Positions 1 through 9,360 of a DNA stretch of 45,916 nt are shown piece after piece (the stretch's first letter is position 1; each line of letters starts with the position of its first letter). Source of the DNA: Coprococcus sp. (GTDB lineage: Bacteria; Bacillota; Clostridia; Lachnospirales; Lachnospiraceae); assembly GCA_017935345.1 (NCBI GenBank), contig JAGBHU010000052.1, positions 69,250-115,165 on the forward strand. The letters are read 5' to 3'. The translations under genes and the position numbers were made by a program. The notes below the pieces were generated by a model, which was not told the DNA's origin, searched no databases, and saw nothing but the letters and a program-made list of their open reading frames with translations.

Positions 1-459
1 ATGATGTATTTTGCCGAGAAGTTGGGATATGGTGATGAGAAGGAATTTTGGGGAATCGTGGGATTGCTACATGATTTGGACTTTGAAATGTATCCTGAGC
101 AGCACTGTATAAAAGGACAGGAGATTATGCGTGAGGCTGGTGTTGATGAAAGAATCATACATGCAACAGCCAGTCACGGTTATGCAATTACAGTAGATAT
201 TAAGCCTGAACATGAGATGGAAAAGGTGCTTTATGCGGTAGATGAGCTGACCGGTCTGATAGGTGCGGTTGTTCTGATGCGTCCGTCAAAGAGTGTGCAG
301 GATTTGGAGCTTAAATCCGTGAAAAAGAAATACAAGAGTAAGGGATTTGCAGCAGGTTGCTCAAGAGAAGTGATAGAGCATGGTGCCCAAATGTTGGGGT
401 GGACACTGGATGAGCTTATTATCCGTACGATTGATGCGATGAGAACCTTTCGGTATTAG
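1..459 (+). CDS. HD-domain phosphohydrolase, 5' end cut by window
   Basis: The 152 visible residues form an HD-superfamily metal-dependent phosphohydrolase domain. The signature His-Asp pair lies in LLHDLDFE near residues 23-30. A second His region (ASHGYA) and a conserved DELTGLIGA helix follow. Family members of this type (HDIG-like) are about 180-190 residues and carry an extra N-terminal helix with another metal-ligand His, which is missing here. The first base of the window therefore probably lies inside the gene, and the ATG at base 1 is not the true start. Substrate unknown; the family usually acts on nucleotides or phosphoesters. It ends in TAG and is followed by a strong bidirectional terminator. 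Confidence 0.8.
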   Translation: MMYFAEKLGYGDEKEFWGIVGLLHDLDFEMYPEQHCIKGQEIMREAGVDERIIHATASHGYAITVDIKPEHEMEKVLYAVDELTGLIGAVVLMRPSKSVQDLELKSVKKKYKSKGFAAGCSREVIEHGAQMLGWTLDELIIRTIDAMRTFRY

Positions 460-494
460 ATGAAATAAAATGTTTTTGTATATTCCCAAAAATG

Positions 495-538
495 AAAAAA
501 CTCTATGTGAATGATTTTTCAAACACATAGAGTTTTTT
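495..538. terminator. Bidirectional terminator between HD gene and typA
   Basis: A 15-bp perfect stem (495-509 with 524-538) has an A run on its left arm and a T run on its right arm. It can therefore terminate transcription from both converging genes. Confidence 0.85.
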
Positions 539-662
539 ATTTTCCGTTTATCTGGAAAAAGTCATAATTTCCTGAATGTTTCCGTATGGCTCACTGTCAT
601 TAACAGGAAAGTGGTTCAAAGTGAAACATTCGGGATACTTTTATTTGATGTTATTTCTGTTT

Positions 663-2498
663 TTAATTATTATTATTTCTCGCTGCTCTGTAACGAAGCG
701 TGTGGTCGAGAATTTTCTTTCTGATACGGAAGCTCTTAGGCGTAATCTCAAGAAGCTCGTCTGTATCGATAAAGTCAAGCGCCTGTTCAAGACTAAGCTG
801 TCTTGGCGGTGATAATTTCAGTGCATCATCAGAACCGGAAGCACGTGTATTGGTAAGCTGCTTTTTCTTGCAGACATTGACCTCAATATCCTCGGCACGT
901 GGATTCTCTCCGACTACCATTCCGGCATAGACAGGTTCACCTGCACCAATAAATAAAGTTCCTCTTTCCTGTGCATTGAACAAGCCATAAGTAATCGATG
1001 TACCTGATTCAAATGCAATGAGAGAGCCTTTCTGCCGATAGCTCATATCACCCTTGTATGGCTGATAGCCGTCAAATATTGTATTGATAATTCCGTTTCC
1101 TTTTGTAGCGGTCATAAAGTCACCACGGAAACCAATCAGTCCACGGGATGGAACGGAAAACTCCAGCTTGGTGGTACCGTTTCCTGTCGGTGCCATGCCC
1201 TGAAGCTCGCCCTTTCTTAAGTTGAGCATATTGATAACCGTACCTGCAAATTCATCAGGAACATCAATATAGGCAACCTCAAACGGTTCAAGCTTTTTGC
1301 CGCGTTCATCTTCTTTATATATAACCTCTGCCTTGCTGACTGCAAATTCATAACCCTCACGTCGCATATTTTCAATAAGAACGGAGAGATGAAGCTCGCC
1401 ACGGCCTGATACCTTAAATGCCTCTGTCGTATCGGTTTCCTCAACGCGAAGGCTGACATCCGTATTTAATTCTCTAAACAACCTGTCACGAAGATGCCTG
1501 GAGGTTACAAATTTGCCTTCCTTACCTGCAAGAGGAGAGTCATTTACCATAAATGTCATGGCAATGGTAGGCTCTGAAATCTTCTGGAATGGGATAGGGT
1601 CAGGATTTTCAGGGGAGCAGAGCGTATCACCGATTTGTACATCCGTAATACCGGAAACGGCAACGATAGAGCCAATCCTTGCTTCGCGGACTTCAACTTT
1701 ATTCAGTCCTTCATATTCAAATAATTTACCGATTTTAACCTTAACATGTTTGTCAGGGTCATGCTCATTTACAATAACCAAATCCTCATTGATCTTGAGA
1801 ACACCGTTATCAACCTTACCGACACCGATACGGCCAACATATTCGTTGTAGTCGATAGTGCTGACAAGCATCTGCACACCGGCATCAGGGTCACCCTCCG
1901 GAGCAGGAATGTAATCTATAATGGTATCAAAAAGTGGTTTCATATCCGTACCCGGTTCGTCAGATGAGAGAGATGCCACACCGGTTTTTGCAGAAGCAAA
2001 TACGAATGGACAGTCAAGCTGCTTGTCATTTGCATCCAGTTCTATAAGAAGCTCAAGCACTTCATCCACGACCTCATCCGGTCTTGCCTCAGGACGGTCA
2101 CATTTGTTGATGCAGACAATCACTGAAAGGTTTAATTCCAGTGCCTTCTTAAGAACAAATTTCGTCTGTGGCATGGAACCTTCAAAAGCATCGACTACAA
2201 GGATAACGCCGTCTACCATTTTTAATACACGCTCAACCTCGCCGCCGAAGTCGGCATGTCCCGGGGTATCGATAATATTGATTTTCGTGTTGCCGTAGGT
2301 TACTGCCGTGTTTTTGGAGAGAATTGTAATTCCCCTTTCACGCTCAATATCATTTGAGTCCATTACACGCTCGGCAACTTCCTGATTGTCACGAAAGACA
2401 CCACTTTGCTTTAAAAGCTCATCTACAAGTGTTGTTTTACCGTGGTCTACGTGGGCAATGATTGCCACGTTTCTGATATCATCTCTGGTAATTTTCAT
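663..2498 (-). CDS. typA: Translational GTPase TypA/BipA
   Basis: This is a ribosome-associated GTPase of the EF-G-like family, acting in ribosome assembly and stress adaptation. G1 is AHVDHGKT near residues 15-22, G3 is DTPGHADF, and G4 is NKCD. The EF-Tu domain 2, EF-G-like domain and TypA-specific C-terminal domain follow (611 residues, normal length), ending in a short Asn run. I chose the ATG at 2498, which gives MKITRDDIRNVAI and matches family N-termini. A GTG at 2507 is in frame, but the AAGGA at 2512-2516 sits only 4 bases from it. A promoter lies directly upstream on this strand. It stands alone, divergent from the VWA/MoxR cluster. Confidence 0.97.
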   Translation of the reverse strand: MKITRDDIRNVAIIAHVDHGKTTLVDELLKQSGVFRDNQEVAERVMDSNDIERERGITILSKNTAVTYGNTKINIIDTPGHADFGGEVERVLKMVDGVILVVDAFEGSMPQTKFVLKKALELNLSVIVCINKCDRPEARPDEVVDEVLELLIELDANDKQLDCPFVFASAKTGVASLSSDEPGTDMKPLFDTIIDYIPAPEGDPDAGVQMLVSTIDYNEYVGRIGVGKVDNGVLKINEDLVIVNEHDPDKHVKVKIGKLFEYEGLNKVEVREARIGSIVAVSGITDVQIGDTLCSPENPDPIPFQKISEPTIAMTFMVNDSPLAGKEGKFVTSRHLRDRLFRELNTDVSLRVEETDTTEAFKVSGRGELHLSVLIENMRREGYEFAVSKAEVIYKEDERGKKLEPFEVAYIDVPDEFAGTVINMLNLRKGELQGMAPTGNGTTKLEFSVPSRGLIGFRGDFMTATKGNGIINTIFDGYQPYKGDMSYRQKGSLIAFESGTSITYGLFNAQERGTLFIGAGEPVYAGMVVGENPRAEDIEVNVCKKKQLTNTRASGSDDALKLSPPRQLSLEQALDFIDTDELLEITPKSFRIRKKILDHTLRYRAARNNNN

Positions 2499-2541
2499 TT
2501 TATTCACTCTTTCCTTAAATTGGCTTTTTACAACGAAAACT

Positions 2542-2571
2542 ATTCTAGCACAGCAGAGCAGGGATTTTCAA
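2542..2571 (-). promoter_or_regulatory. Sigma-A promoter of typA
   Basis: On the minus strand TTGAAA (2571-2566) is separated by 18 bases from TAGAAT (2547-2542), which is preceded by a TGn extended -10. It sits about 45 bases before the start codon. Confidence 0.6.
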
Positions 2572-2715
2572 TGATTAGAATAACCAAAATTACGGGGATT
2601 ATTTCGTATTTTGAGGGAAATATGTAGGAAGTGGACATGAAGATGTTAAAATAATATTGCTAAAAGGTATAATTTGAAGTATTTTAAGTAATGAATATTA
2701 TGGCTTGAAAAGATA

Positions 2716-2745
2716 TTGACTTGAAATCGTTTTATTACATAAAAT
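2716..2745 (+). promoter_or_regulatory. Promoter of the VWA-MoxR-LRR operon
   Basis: TTGACT at 2716-2721, an 18-base spacer and TAAAAT at 2740-2745 lie about 50 bases before the start at 2795. Confidence 0.5.
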
Positions 2746-2794
2746 AGATGATATAAATACAAATCCGTTGTGGATGATAAAAGGAAACCAGAAA

Positions 2795-4114
2795 ATGAAT
2801 CCATTAAATCCTGATAATAAGGAACAGATTGAAGCGCTTGCAGACAAGCTGCTTCGGCTGGCAAGAGATACCATTACCGTTCGCTTTCGTTTTTTTGATA
2901 CGGCGATAGCAAGAATCAAAATTGAATATCGATATGGAATCGGAGGCGTTTCTTCAAATGGAAATTTGATTTATATGGATCCTGCCTATCTGCTGAAAAC
3001 ATATATGGATGAGCCGGGCATCGCAGTCAGAATATATATGCATGTGCTGCTTCATCTTGTATTTATGCATCAGCTTCAATATGATAAACTGGATGAAGCA
3101 TCATGGAATATGGCGGCGGATATCGCTGTGGAAAATATCATTTTGGAGATGGATTTCCCGTCTGCTGCTTTGTCCCGCGATATTGAGGAGAAAGACCAGT
3201 TAATACGAATTGCAAAACGTGTAAAGGCATTAACCGCTGACAAGCTGTATAGAGAGTTTGTGGTAAACGGGTTGTCAAATGATGCACAGAGGACATACAG
3301 AAGCCTGTTTACAATAGATTACCATGATGGCTGGAGACGGACAGAGGAACAATCAAATGAAATTATGCTGAATGAAGAGGACTGGAAGAAGATAGCGAGA
3401 CGAATCAAAACGGAGCTTAAGACGTTTTCTAAGGATAAGGGTGGCTCAGAAAGTCTGCTTTCCAATGTAGATGAAGCTGTACGGGAAAAATATAATTTCC
3501 GTGAAATATTACAGCGCTTTGTTGAAACGGGTGAGGAGATACGGTTAAACGATGATGAATTTGACTATGTATATTATATGTATGGGCTATCCACCTATGG
3601 CAATATGCCGCTGATAGAGCCGCTGGAATACCGCGAGGACAAGAAGGTAAAGGAAATCGTTATTGCGATAGACACATCGGCATCCTGTCGTGGATAGATC
3701 GTGAAAAATTTTGTTCAAAAGACATATGAAATGCTGATGTCTGAGGAAAACTTCTTTAGGAAAATTAATATACACATTGTACAGTGTGATGCAGAGATTC
3801 AGGCGGACATCAAAATAGAGACGGAAGCGGATTTAAAAGAATTTATAGAACATGGTGAGATAAAAGGCTTTGGCGCAACTGATTTCAGACCTGTATTTGA
3901 CTATGTAGATATCCTAAAAGAAAAAGGCGAATTTGAAGATTTAAAGGGGATTATCTATTTTACCGACGGATATGGCATATATCCGGAGCATATGCCTGAC
4001 TATGATGTGATATTTGCCTTTTTAAATGAAGATGAGATGAGACAGCCTGTTCCGGCTTGGGCGATGAAGGTCATTATTGAAGACAGCGAAATAGGGAATG
4101 AAGTTATGGAATAG
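2795..4114 (+). pseudogene. DUF2201/VWA-like putative metallopeptidase, interrupted by in-frame UAG
   Basis: Two same-frame halves (2795-3697 and 3701-4114) together give a complete protein of about 439 residues of the DUF2201 family, a metallopeptidase-like N-terminal domain followed by a von Willebrand factor A-like domain. Start ATG 2795 has AAGGAA 8 bases upstream. The N-terminal half has the family His region (MHVLLHLVFMH), but with Val where a classic HExxH enzyme has Glu, so peptidase activity is doubtful. The VWA MIDAS Asp-x-Ser-x-Ser (IDTSAS) is followed three codons later by TAG at 3695-3697. The remaining MIDAS Thr (GFGATDF) and Asp (YFTDGYG) lie after the stop and are intact. No frameshift or other decay is visible. 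A GTG at 3701 could allow restart of the C-terminal piece. The gene precedes a MoxR ATPase, its usual partner. Confidence 0.8.
3695..3697 (+). other. In-frame UAG codon in the MIDAS region
   Basis: The frame reads Asp-Thr-Ser-Ala-Ser-Cys-Arg-Gly-UAG-Ile-Val-Lys. A one-base change from GAG or CAG would create it. The sequence continues in the same frame into conserved VWA sequence. UAG is a normal stop elsewhere in the window (for example at 457-459 and 33893-33895), so general recoding is unlikely. Confidence 0.85.
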
Positions 4115-4135
4115 TAAAAGGAGTGGCGAGAACAA

Positions 4136-5647
4136 ATGAACATCAATGCAGCAAAGGAAGACATTAAAAATACAATAAAAATATATCTCAAGAAGGATGA
4201 ATTTGGAGACTACCGCATACCGGTTGTCAGGCAGCGGCCTATATTTCTACTGGGGGCACCGGGGATAGGAAAGACTGCAATTATGGAGCAGATAGCAGCG
4301 GAACTTAAAATAGCACTTGTGTCATACTCCATGACCCATCACACCAGACAGTCGGCGCTTGGACTTCCGTTTATTAAGGAGAAATCCTATGGTGATATGA
4401 AGTATGATGTGTCTGAATATACAATGAGTGAAATTATTGCTTCCATATATGAAACGATGGAACAATCAGGCGTGAAAGAAGGAATCCTTTTCCTTGATGA
4501 AATTAACTGCGTGTCGGAAACGCTGGCACCGTCTATGCTACAGTTCCTTCAGTATAAGGTGTTTGGCAAGCATGCGGTTCCGGAGGGCTGGGTGATTGTA
4601 ACGGCAGGAAATCCGCCAATGTATAATAAATCTGTCAGGGAATTTGATGTGGTAACCTTGGACAGACTGAAGGTTATAGAGGTTGAGGCTGATTATGAAA
4701 CATGGAAGCAGTATGCTCTTGACAGAAATATGAATCCTGCAATTACAAGCTTCCTTGAGATTAAAAAGGAATTTTTCTATCATATGGAGACCACCGCAAA
4801 GGGACGTTCCTATGTAACGGCAAGGGGCTGGGAGGATTTGTCAGAGATTATTACACTTTATGAGGAGGAAGGTCTGACCGTAGATGAAAGTGTGGTAGAC
4901 CAATATCTGAGAAATGATACCGTAATTAAAGAATTTTGTGCATATTATGATTTATATCAAAAGTATAAGCATGATTATAAGGTTGATGAAATTCTGGCAG
5001 GACACATCTCTGAGCTTGCCGTGGAAAAGGCAAAGAAGGCTTCATTTGATGAAAGACTGTCGCTGGTTGGAATGCTGCTTGACAAGGTTCAGACAGAAAT
5101 AAAAGAAGTTATATGTACTTCTGATTATCTGACAGAGCTGATGACACCACTTCGTGCGTTAAAGGGAGCAGCCGCTGGAAATGATAAAAATATTGCAGAT
5201 ATTTTGAAGCTTCAGATAGAAGGAAGAGAGAAGCTGGCAGAAAATATGGCAAAGGCAAATGCACTCACCAAACAGGATAAATTAAAGAATAAAAGAATCA
5301 TCAGATTTTTAAATGAAACATATAAGGAGCTTCTGGTTTCAGGGAAAACCATGGGAGAAGCAGCATTTGCAGTTGTAAAGGAGCGGTTTGACAGGCAGGT
5401 CGTTGATATGAAACAACAGGTTTCCGTACTTTCAGGCAGGCTGCATTATATGTTTGAATTTGCATGGACCTCCTTTGGTGAGGGAAATGAGATGTTGATT
5501 CTCGTAACGGAGCTGACAGCAGGAAAATACAGCTCCAGATATATAGGTACTTATGGATGCGAGGATTATCATAAATACAACAAGCTTCTTATGATAACTG
5601 AAAGACAAAATGATATGAAGGAGAGCATCATGCAGCTTGAGCTGTAA
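4136..5647 (+). CDS. MoxR-family AAA+ ATPase
   Basis: This is a chaperone-like ATPase expected to act with the VWA/DUF2201 protein encoded just upstream. Walker A is GAPGIGKT (residues 40-47), Walker B is LFLDEIN (118-124), and a sensor-1 region TAGNPP follows (156-161). At 503 residues it is much longer than the roughly 320-residue classical MoxR proteins. The C-terminal 270 residues are helical and lack a motif I recognise. The ATG at 4136 follows AAAAGGAG with a rather long gap of about 12 bases. It begins 21 bases after the VWA gene, so the two are cotranscribed. MoxR-VWA pairs commonly work in metal-cofactor insertion or complex assembly, but the client here is unknown. Confidence 0.88.
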   Translation: MNINAAKEDIKNTIKIYLKKDEFGDYRIPVVRQRPIFLLGAPGIGKTAIMEQIAAELKIALVSYSMTHHTRQSALGLPFIKEKSYGDMKYDVSEYTMSEIIASIYETMEQSGVKEGILFLDEINCVSETLAPSMLQFLQYKVFGKHAVPEGWVIVTAGNPPMYNKSVREFDVVTLDRLKVIEVEADYETWKQYALDRNMNPAITSFLEIKKEFFYHMETTAKGRSYVTARGWEDLSEIITLYEEEGLTVDESVVDQYLRNDTVIKEFCAYYDLYQKYKHDYKVDEILAGHISELAVEKAKKASFDERLSLVGMLLDKVQTEIKEVICTSDYLTELMTPLRALKGAAAGNDKNIADILKLQIEGREKLAENMAKANALTKQDKLKNKRIIRFLNETYKELLVSGKTMGEAAFAVVKERFDRQVVDMKQQVSVLSGRLHYMFEFAWTSFGEGNEMLILVTELTAGKYSSRYIGTYGCEDYHKYNKLLMITERQNDMKESIMQLEL

Positions 5648-5710
5648 TCATGAGTGGGTTTTATGTATTGAACGCTCCTAATAGGCTTGTCGTCAGATTA
5701 GGATATGAAT

Positions 5711-6715
5711 ATGCATGAATGGATAGATGCTGGAGAAGAGGATATGTCACATATTTATACTGCAAATATTGGAAATATAAGAATTGAATACGTTAAAAAT
5801 AGTAAACGGACGGATATAGTGGCAGCAGAAGCTGTGGAACATGCAAAAAATTCAGTTTCTGATACGGTATCAGAGAAGGGGATAGAAGAAATTGCAATTA
5901 TTGGTGCAAAAAATGTGGGGAGCGGTCTTGTGATTCCGGAAGAAATAGACGGATTCCCTGTTACGGCGATAGGCAAGAAGGCATTTTTAGGGAATCGTCT
6001 GCTTAGGCAGGTCACAATTCCTTCTTCTGTATATGAGATACAGGATTATGCATTTGCACAATGCACAAATTTAAAAACGATATTCATATTGAATGCAGAG
6101 ATTAAATTGGAAAATGGTGTTTTTACGGACTGTAATGCAATTACGGATATCTGTATGGGGTATGATGAAACAGATGATGTATCAGCACTTCTTGGAACGC
6201 TGATATATCGGTTGAAAGCAGAACATCTATTGAGTGATGCTGCATGGGGGTCTAAATCATGGTTTGAAAAATGGGATATGGAGCTTCTTGCTTTTCTAAG
6301 ACAGAATGATGAAGAGGGGTATACGGATTTGGTTCTTTGTGGTGAGGAGGATATCCAGTATAGCCTTGCGGAGTTTATCTGCAATAAAAGAAAGAATAAA
6401 TCAGCCTTATGCCTTATAAGACTGATGCATAATCGTATGCTTTCTGACGAAACGGAGCAAATCCTGAAGGAGTATATTCTGACACACATAAAAGGCTGCC
6501 CGACAGACGAGGCTTGGCAGGCTTTGCTTTCTGAATTCCCTGAGGATATAGCATATTTCAGATTATTTGCAGAGCTTGGAGGAGTCAATGCAGATAATCT
6601 TGATTCCATGCTCGTTGATATGGGAGAGGTATCCACGGAAACAAAGGTGTTTTTGATGAATTATAAGCAGGAGAAATTCGGTGGAGCAGATGCCTTTGAT
6701 ATGTTTGAGCTGTAA
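5711..6715 (+). CDS. BspA-type leucine-rich-repeat protein linked to MoxR/VWA
   Basis: A cytoplasmic-looking protein of 334 residues with no signal peptide. Residues about 55-125 resemble LRR_5 (BspA-like) repeats: a pattern of IPEEIDGFPVTAIGKKAF followed by VTIPSSVYEIQDYAFAQC. The C-terminal 200 residues are predicted helical, with several Trp and acidic stretches and no motif I recognise. I prefer the ATG at 5711, which has AGGA 7 bases upstream; the ATG at 5705 is too close. It is the third gene of the operon after the MoxR ATPase, so it may be a substrate adaptor or scaffold. That role is inferred from position only. Confidence 0.7.
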   Translation: MHEWIDAGEEDMSHIYTANIGNIRIEYVKNSKRTDIVAAEAVEHAKNSVSDTVSEKGIEEIAIIGAKNVGSGLVIPEEIDGFPVTAIGKKAFLGNRLLRQVTIPSSVYEIQDYAFAQCTNLKTIFILNAEIKLENGVFTDCNAITDICMGYDETDDVSALLGTLIYRLKAEHLLSDAAWGSKSWFEKWDMELLAFLRQNDEEGYTDLVLCGEEDIQYSLAEFICNKRKNKSALCLIRLMHNRMLSDETEQILKEYILTHIKGCPTDEAWQALLSEFPEDIAYFRLFAELGGVNADNLDSMLVDMGEVSTETKVFLMNYKQEKFGGADAFDMFEL

Positions 6716-7051
6716 CAGTTAAAAAGGTGCCCCATAGGCTTTGTATTTCAAATAAAATATCGTTGTGTTAGAAGCGGTATAGCCCTACGGCTATGCCGTT
6801 TTCGCCGCTTTTGTGGCTTTTCGTTTCAAATGCTCATGGAAGTATTCTTCCATATATCACAGGACAGGTGCTTGTCAATGTTTTTTCGGGGGTTTTTGAA
6901 TATTTCTTGGAAAAGTGGGAATACTATTTGGTTTGCATTTAGACGGATAAAGAAAGAGCCAATGAAATGCGGGTTTCCTCACAAGTTCATTGGTTCTGCG
7001 GTTTAAGTGCATATAATACTTTGCTCTGCTCGATAAATAGGAATTTAGTAA
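6716..7051. other. Non-coding gap with hairpins
   Basis: I see no convincing gene here. A 13-bp stem with G-T pairs (6772-6784 with 6789-6801, CTAC loop) followed by T-rich sequence is a plausible end of the LRR operon. A perfect 7-bp hairpin (6836-6842 with 6847-6853) and an 11-bp stem (6956-6966 with 6986-6996) follow. No promoter or repeat family is evident. Confidence 0.5.
6772..6801 (+). terminator. Probable terminator of the MoxR/VWA/LRR operon
   Basis: A GC-containing 13-bp stem with two G-T pairs and a 4-base loop starts about 55 bases after the LRR gene. The 3' side is only moderately T-rich, so the call is tentative. Confidence 0.4.
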
Positions 7052-7237
7052 TTACTTATTTTTTGTTGAATCTTTATAAAATACTCCAAAAACTAGTGAT
7101 ATTACCATACAACAAATCGACATACCTGCATTATCAACTTTACCTATAAATAACAAAACGAATCCTACAAAAGTTAATATAGTAAATATGATTTGTAATG
7201 CTAAATAAATCTTTGCTTTAATGCTTAAACTCTTCAT
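7052..7237 (-). CDS. Small two-helix membrane protein
   Basis: A 61-residue protein with a basic N-terminus (MKSLSIKAK), two hydrophobic segments (about residues 10-30 and 37-53) and a polar C-terminus rich in Lys and Asp. That pattern is typical of small inner-membrane proteins. The ATG at 7237 has an AGTGAG element about 8 bases upstream; a GTG at 7243 is also possible. An extended -10 promoter lies about 50 bases upstream. No family is recognised, and the gene call rests on membrane topology plus promoter. Confidence 0.5.
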   Translation of the reverse strand: MKSLSIKAKIYLALQIIFTILTFVGFVLLFIGKVDNAGMSICCMVISLVFGVFYKDSTKNK

Positions 7238-7285
7238 ATACACATCTCACTTTCAAATTCCAATTTGTTTCTCAGACATGAAACG

Positions 7286-7294
7286 ATTATACCA
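7286..7294 (-). promoter_or_regulatory. Extended -10 promoter of the small membrane protein gene
   Basis: On the minus strand TGG-TATAAT (7294-7286) forms an extended -10. No clear -35 is present. Confidence 0.45.
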
Positions 7295-7475
7295 CAGATT
7301 TGTGAAAAAATCTAATGCATAGATAGGAAAAAGAAGCGGCATGAACAATTCATACTGTTTCCAAAGTGTAATTATGCGTAAATGATGTCTGTATCGGCAA
7401 TCCGCTATATCATTTGAAGAGAGAAGTTGCTTCTTTATATAGCCCTTCCCTTCGGCGGCCTTTTTCTATGTTGTA

Positions 7476-8357
7476 CTATTTATTTTGCGACAATAACATT
7501 TCCTGCAAATCATCCGGCGTGAAGGTATAATGGGAATTGCAGAACTGGCAGTTTACCTCGATTGGTTCGTTATCGGCAAGCATATTTGCGATTTCTTTTT
7601 TTCCAAGGCTGAGGACTGCCTGATAATAGCGTTCTTTGCTGCAATTACAGTGCCATTTTGTCGGTAATTCATCCGTTACAACGACATCATAGCCCTCAAA
7701 TATTTGTTTGATGATATCCATAGGAGACATGCCCTTATCCAAAAGTGCTGTAATGGAAGAGAAGTCAGCAAGTCTTTTTTCCAATGTATCTATTAGTTCC
7801 TCTGATGCAAACGGCATTAGCTGTATGATAAAACCGCCTGCCTGTTTTACGGTGTTGTTTTTCTCCATAAGAACGCCTAATGCAACTGATGTAGGAATTT
7901 GCTCAGAGGTTGCAAAATAGTAGGTCAGGTCTTCTGCAATCTCGCCGGATACAAGCTGTGTCTGTCCAACATAAGGCTCTTTCAGACCGATATCCTTGAT
8001 AACGGATAATACACCGAGGTCAAGTGCCTTTGCTACATCAAGCTTTCCCTTGTCGTTGGCATGAAGGATTACCTCGGGATTGACTACATAGCCTTTTACA
8101 TTACCTTGTGCGTCCGCTGTGACAGTAAGTCCGCCGATGGGACCGTTACATTGAATCTGTAGTGTCAGTACATCGGATTCGTTTTTGCACTGGGCGCCCA
8201 TCAGTGCGCCTGCGGTAAGAAGTCTGCCTAAGGCAGCAGTTGCTACCGGACTTGTATTATGGATGCTTCTTGCTGTTTCTACCATTTCTTTTGTTGTGCC
8301 TGCAAAAAATCTGACCTGATTATCTGCTGCCATTCCTCTGATGATATAATCGCTCAT
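7476..8357 (-). CDS. hslO: Redox-regulated chaperone Hsp33
   Basis: A cytosolic holdase chaperone activated by oxidation through a zinc switch. The 293-residue length is normal. The N-terminal substrate-binding domain has the conserved GRLLTAGALMGAQCK and GPIGGLTV segments. The C-terminal zinc centre is present in full: CNC near residue 237 and CQFC about 30 residues later. The start codon overlaps the stop of the upstream methyltransferase (ATGA, 8354-8357), so the two genes are translationally coupled. An AAAGGA element lies about 11 bases upstream. Confidence 0.96.
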   Translation of the reverse strand: MSDYIIRGMAADNQVRFFAGTTKEMVETARSIHNTSPVATAALGRLLTAGALMGAQCKNESDVLTLQIQCNGPIGGLTVTADAQGNVKGYVVNPEVILHANDKGKLDVAKALDLGVLSVIKDIGLKEPYVGQTQLVSGEIAEDLTYYFATSEQIPTSVALGVLMEKNNTVKQAGGFIIQLMPFASEELIDTLEKRLADFSSITALLDKGMSPMDIIKQIFEGYDVVVTDELPTKWHCNCSKERYYQAVLSLGKKEIANMLADNEPIEVNCQFCNSHYTFTPDDLQEMLLSQNK

Positions 8358-9214
8358 TGTTTGTATGTCCTTTCCTTTATATAGTATTTCCCTTCCTGCT
8401 TTTTTTCTCTGGCAATGACATATATCCGCTCGCTGTTTTCGGTTGCGGCATGATGGGTAAATGCGTCATACATCGTGACCAGTTCCATTCCGGAAGCATC
8501 AATACAATGCTTCATTTCCTCAATGGTAAGCCCACGCTGATAATGAAACTCCTGATATTTGCGATAGAGAGCAGGGGCATTTGAACTGCTGTCATTTTTC
8601 CGGCTGTCTCTGTTATGGAAATTATCACAATGAGCTGATGTGGCTTCACTGATAAAAAGACTGAGCACCAGTTCGTTGATGTTGCTTTCTTCATCGTAAT
8701 AATTATCCCAAATAAAGCTCACATCCTCTCGGTCCTCTGCGATTGTACTGTCAGCTACAATATCTTTAAAGTAATGGCGTGTTTTAAAGTCACAGATAAA
8801 TAAGCCGCCTGCCTCAAGATAATTATTTGCAAGTCGGAATACCTCAGTAATTTCGTTGGGGTCAAGCAGATAATTGATGCTGTCACATACACAGATAATG
8901 GCATTTACCGTTCCAAACAATTCAAATTCCCGCATATCCTGTAACAGATATAAAATGGAAGGGAGATGGTGTTCCTGCTTTTTCTCATTTGCAATCTCCA
9001 GCATTTCTGTTGAATTGTCGATGCCAATCATGTCATAGCCGGCATTTGCAAGGAGCTCGGTAATGTTGCCTGTTCCACAGCCAAGCTCGGCAAGAAGCCC
9101 ATCGTTTATATGATATTCATGAAGGAGCTGAAGGATATAGTCAGCCCATTCTTCATAGGGAATGTTATCCATCAGGTCGTCATATACCCGGGCAAAGCTC
9201 TCGTATGCTTCCAT
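8354..9214 (-). CDS. Class I SAM-dependent methyltransferase
   Basis: A 286-residue enzyme with a Rossmann-type SAM-binding core. Motif I is AELGCGTGNITELL (residues about 42-55), an acidic residue ends strand 2 (MIGIDNS), and a motif with ICVCDSINYL follows. The substrate is not evident; similar small clostridial proteins are annotated only as class I methyltransferases. The start has AAGGAG 6 bases upstream. It is the first gene of a two-gene operon with hslO, overlapping by four bases. A region near residues 190-205 is rich in Asn, Asp and Ser and looks like a surface loop. Confidence 0.85.
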   Translation of the reverse strand: MEAYESFARVYDDLMDNIPYEEWADYILQLLHEYHINDGLLAELGCGTGNITELLANAGYDMIGIDNSTEMLEIANEKKQEHHLPSILYLLQDMREFELFGTVNAIICVCDSINYLLDPNEITEVFRLANNYLEAGGLFICDFKTRHYFKDIVADSTIAEDREDVSFIWDNYYDEESNINELVLSLFISEATSAHCDNFHNRDSRKNDSSSNAPALYRKYQEFHYQRGLTIEEMKHCIDASGMELVTMYDAFTHHAATENSERIYVIAREKKQEGKYYIKERTYKQ

Positions 9215-9331
9215 AGCGTCTCCTTATATTTTATCGTATTGTTATTTTGAATAATATATCTGATAGTATAGCTTTGAAAGGCGGCTTGTCAATATATATA
9301 AAAGTAATGATACAATACTAATGGATTTATT

Positions 9332-9360
9332 TTGACAAATCCATCCAATGAAGTTACTAT
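9332..9360 (+). promoter_or_regulatory. Strong sigma-A promoter of the tandem surface-protein genes
   Basis: TTGACA (9332-9337), exactly 17 bases, then TACTAT (9355-9360). The leader then contains an unused-looking AGGAGG (9369-9374) and a perfect 8-bp hairpin with a 3-base loop (9393-9411) before the true ribosome binding site. Confidence 0.75.

Noticed and set aside
571-634. A 12-bp stem with a 40-base loop downstream of typA
   Set aside because: There is no T run directly after either arm, and the 495-538 hairpin already explains termination.
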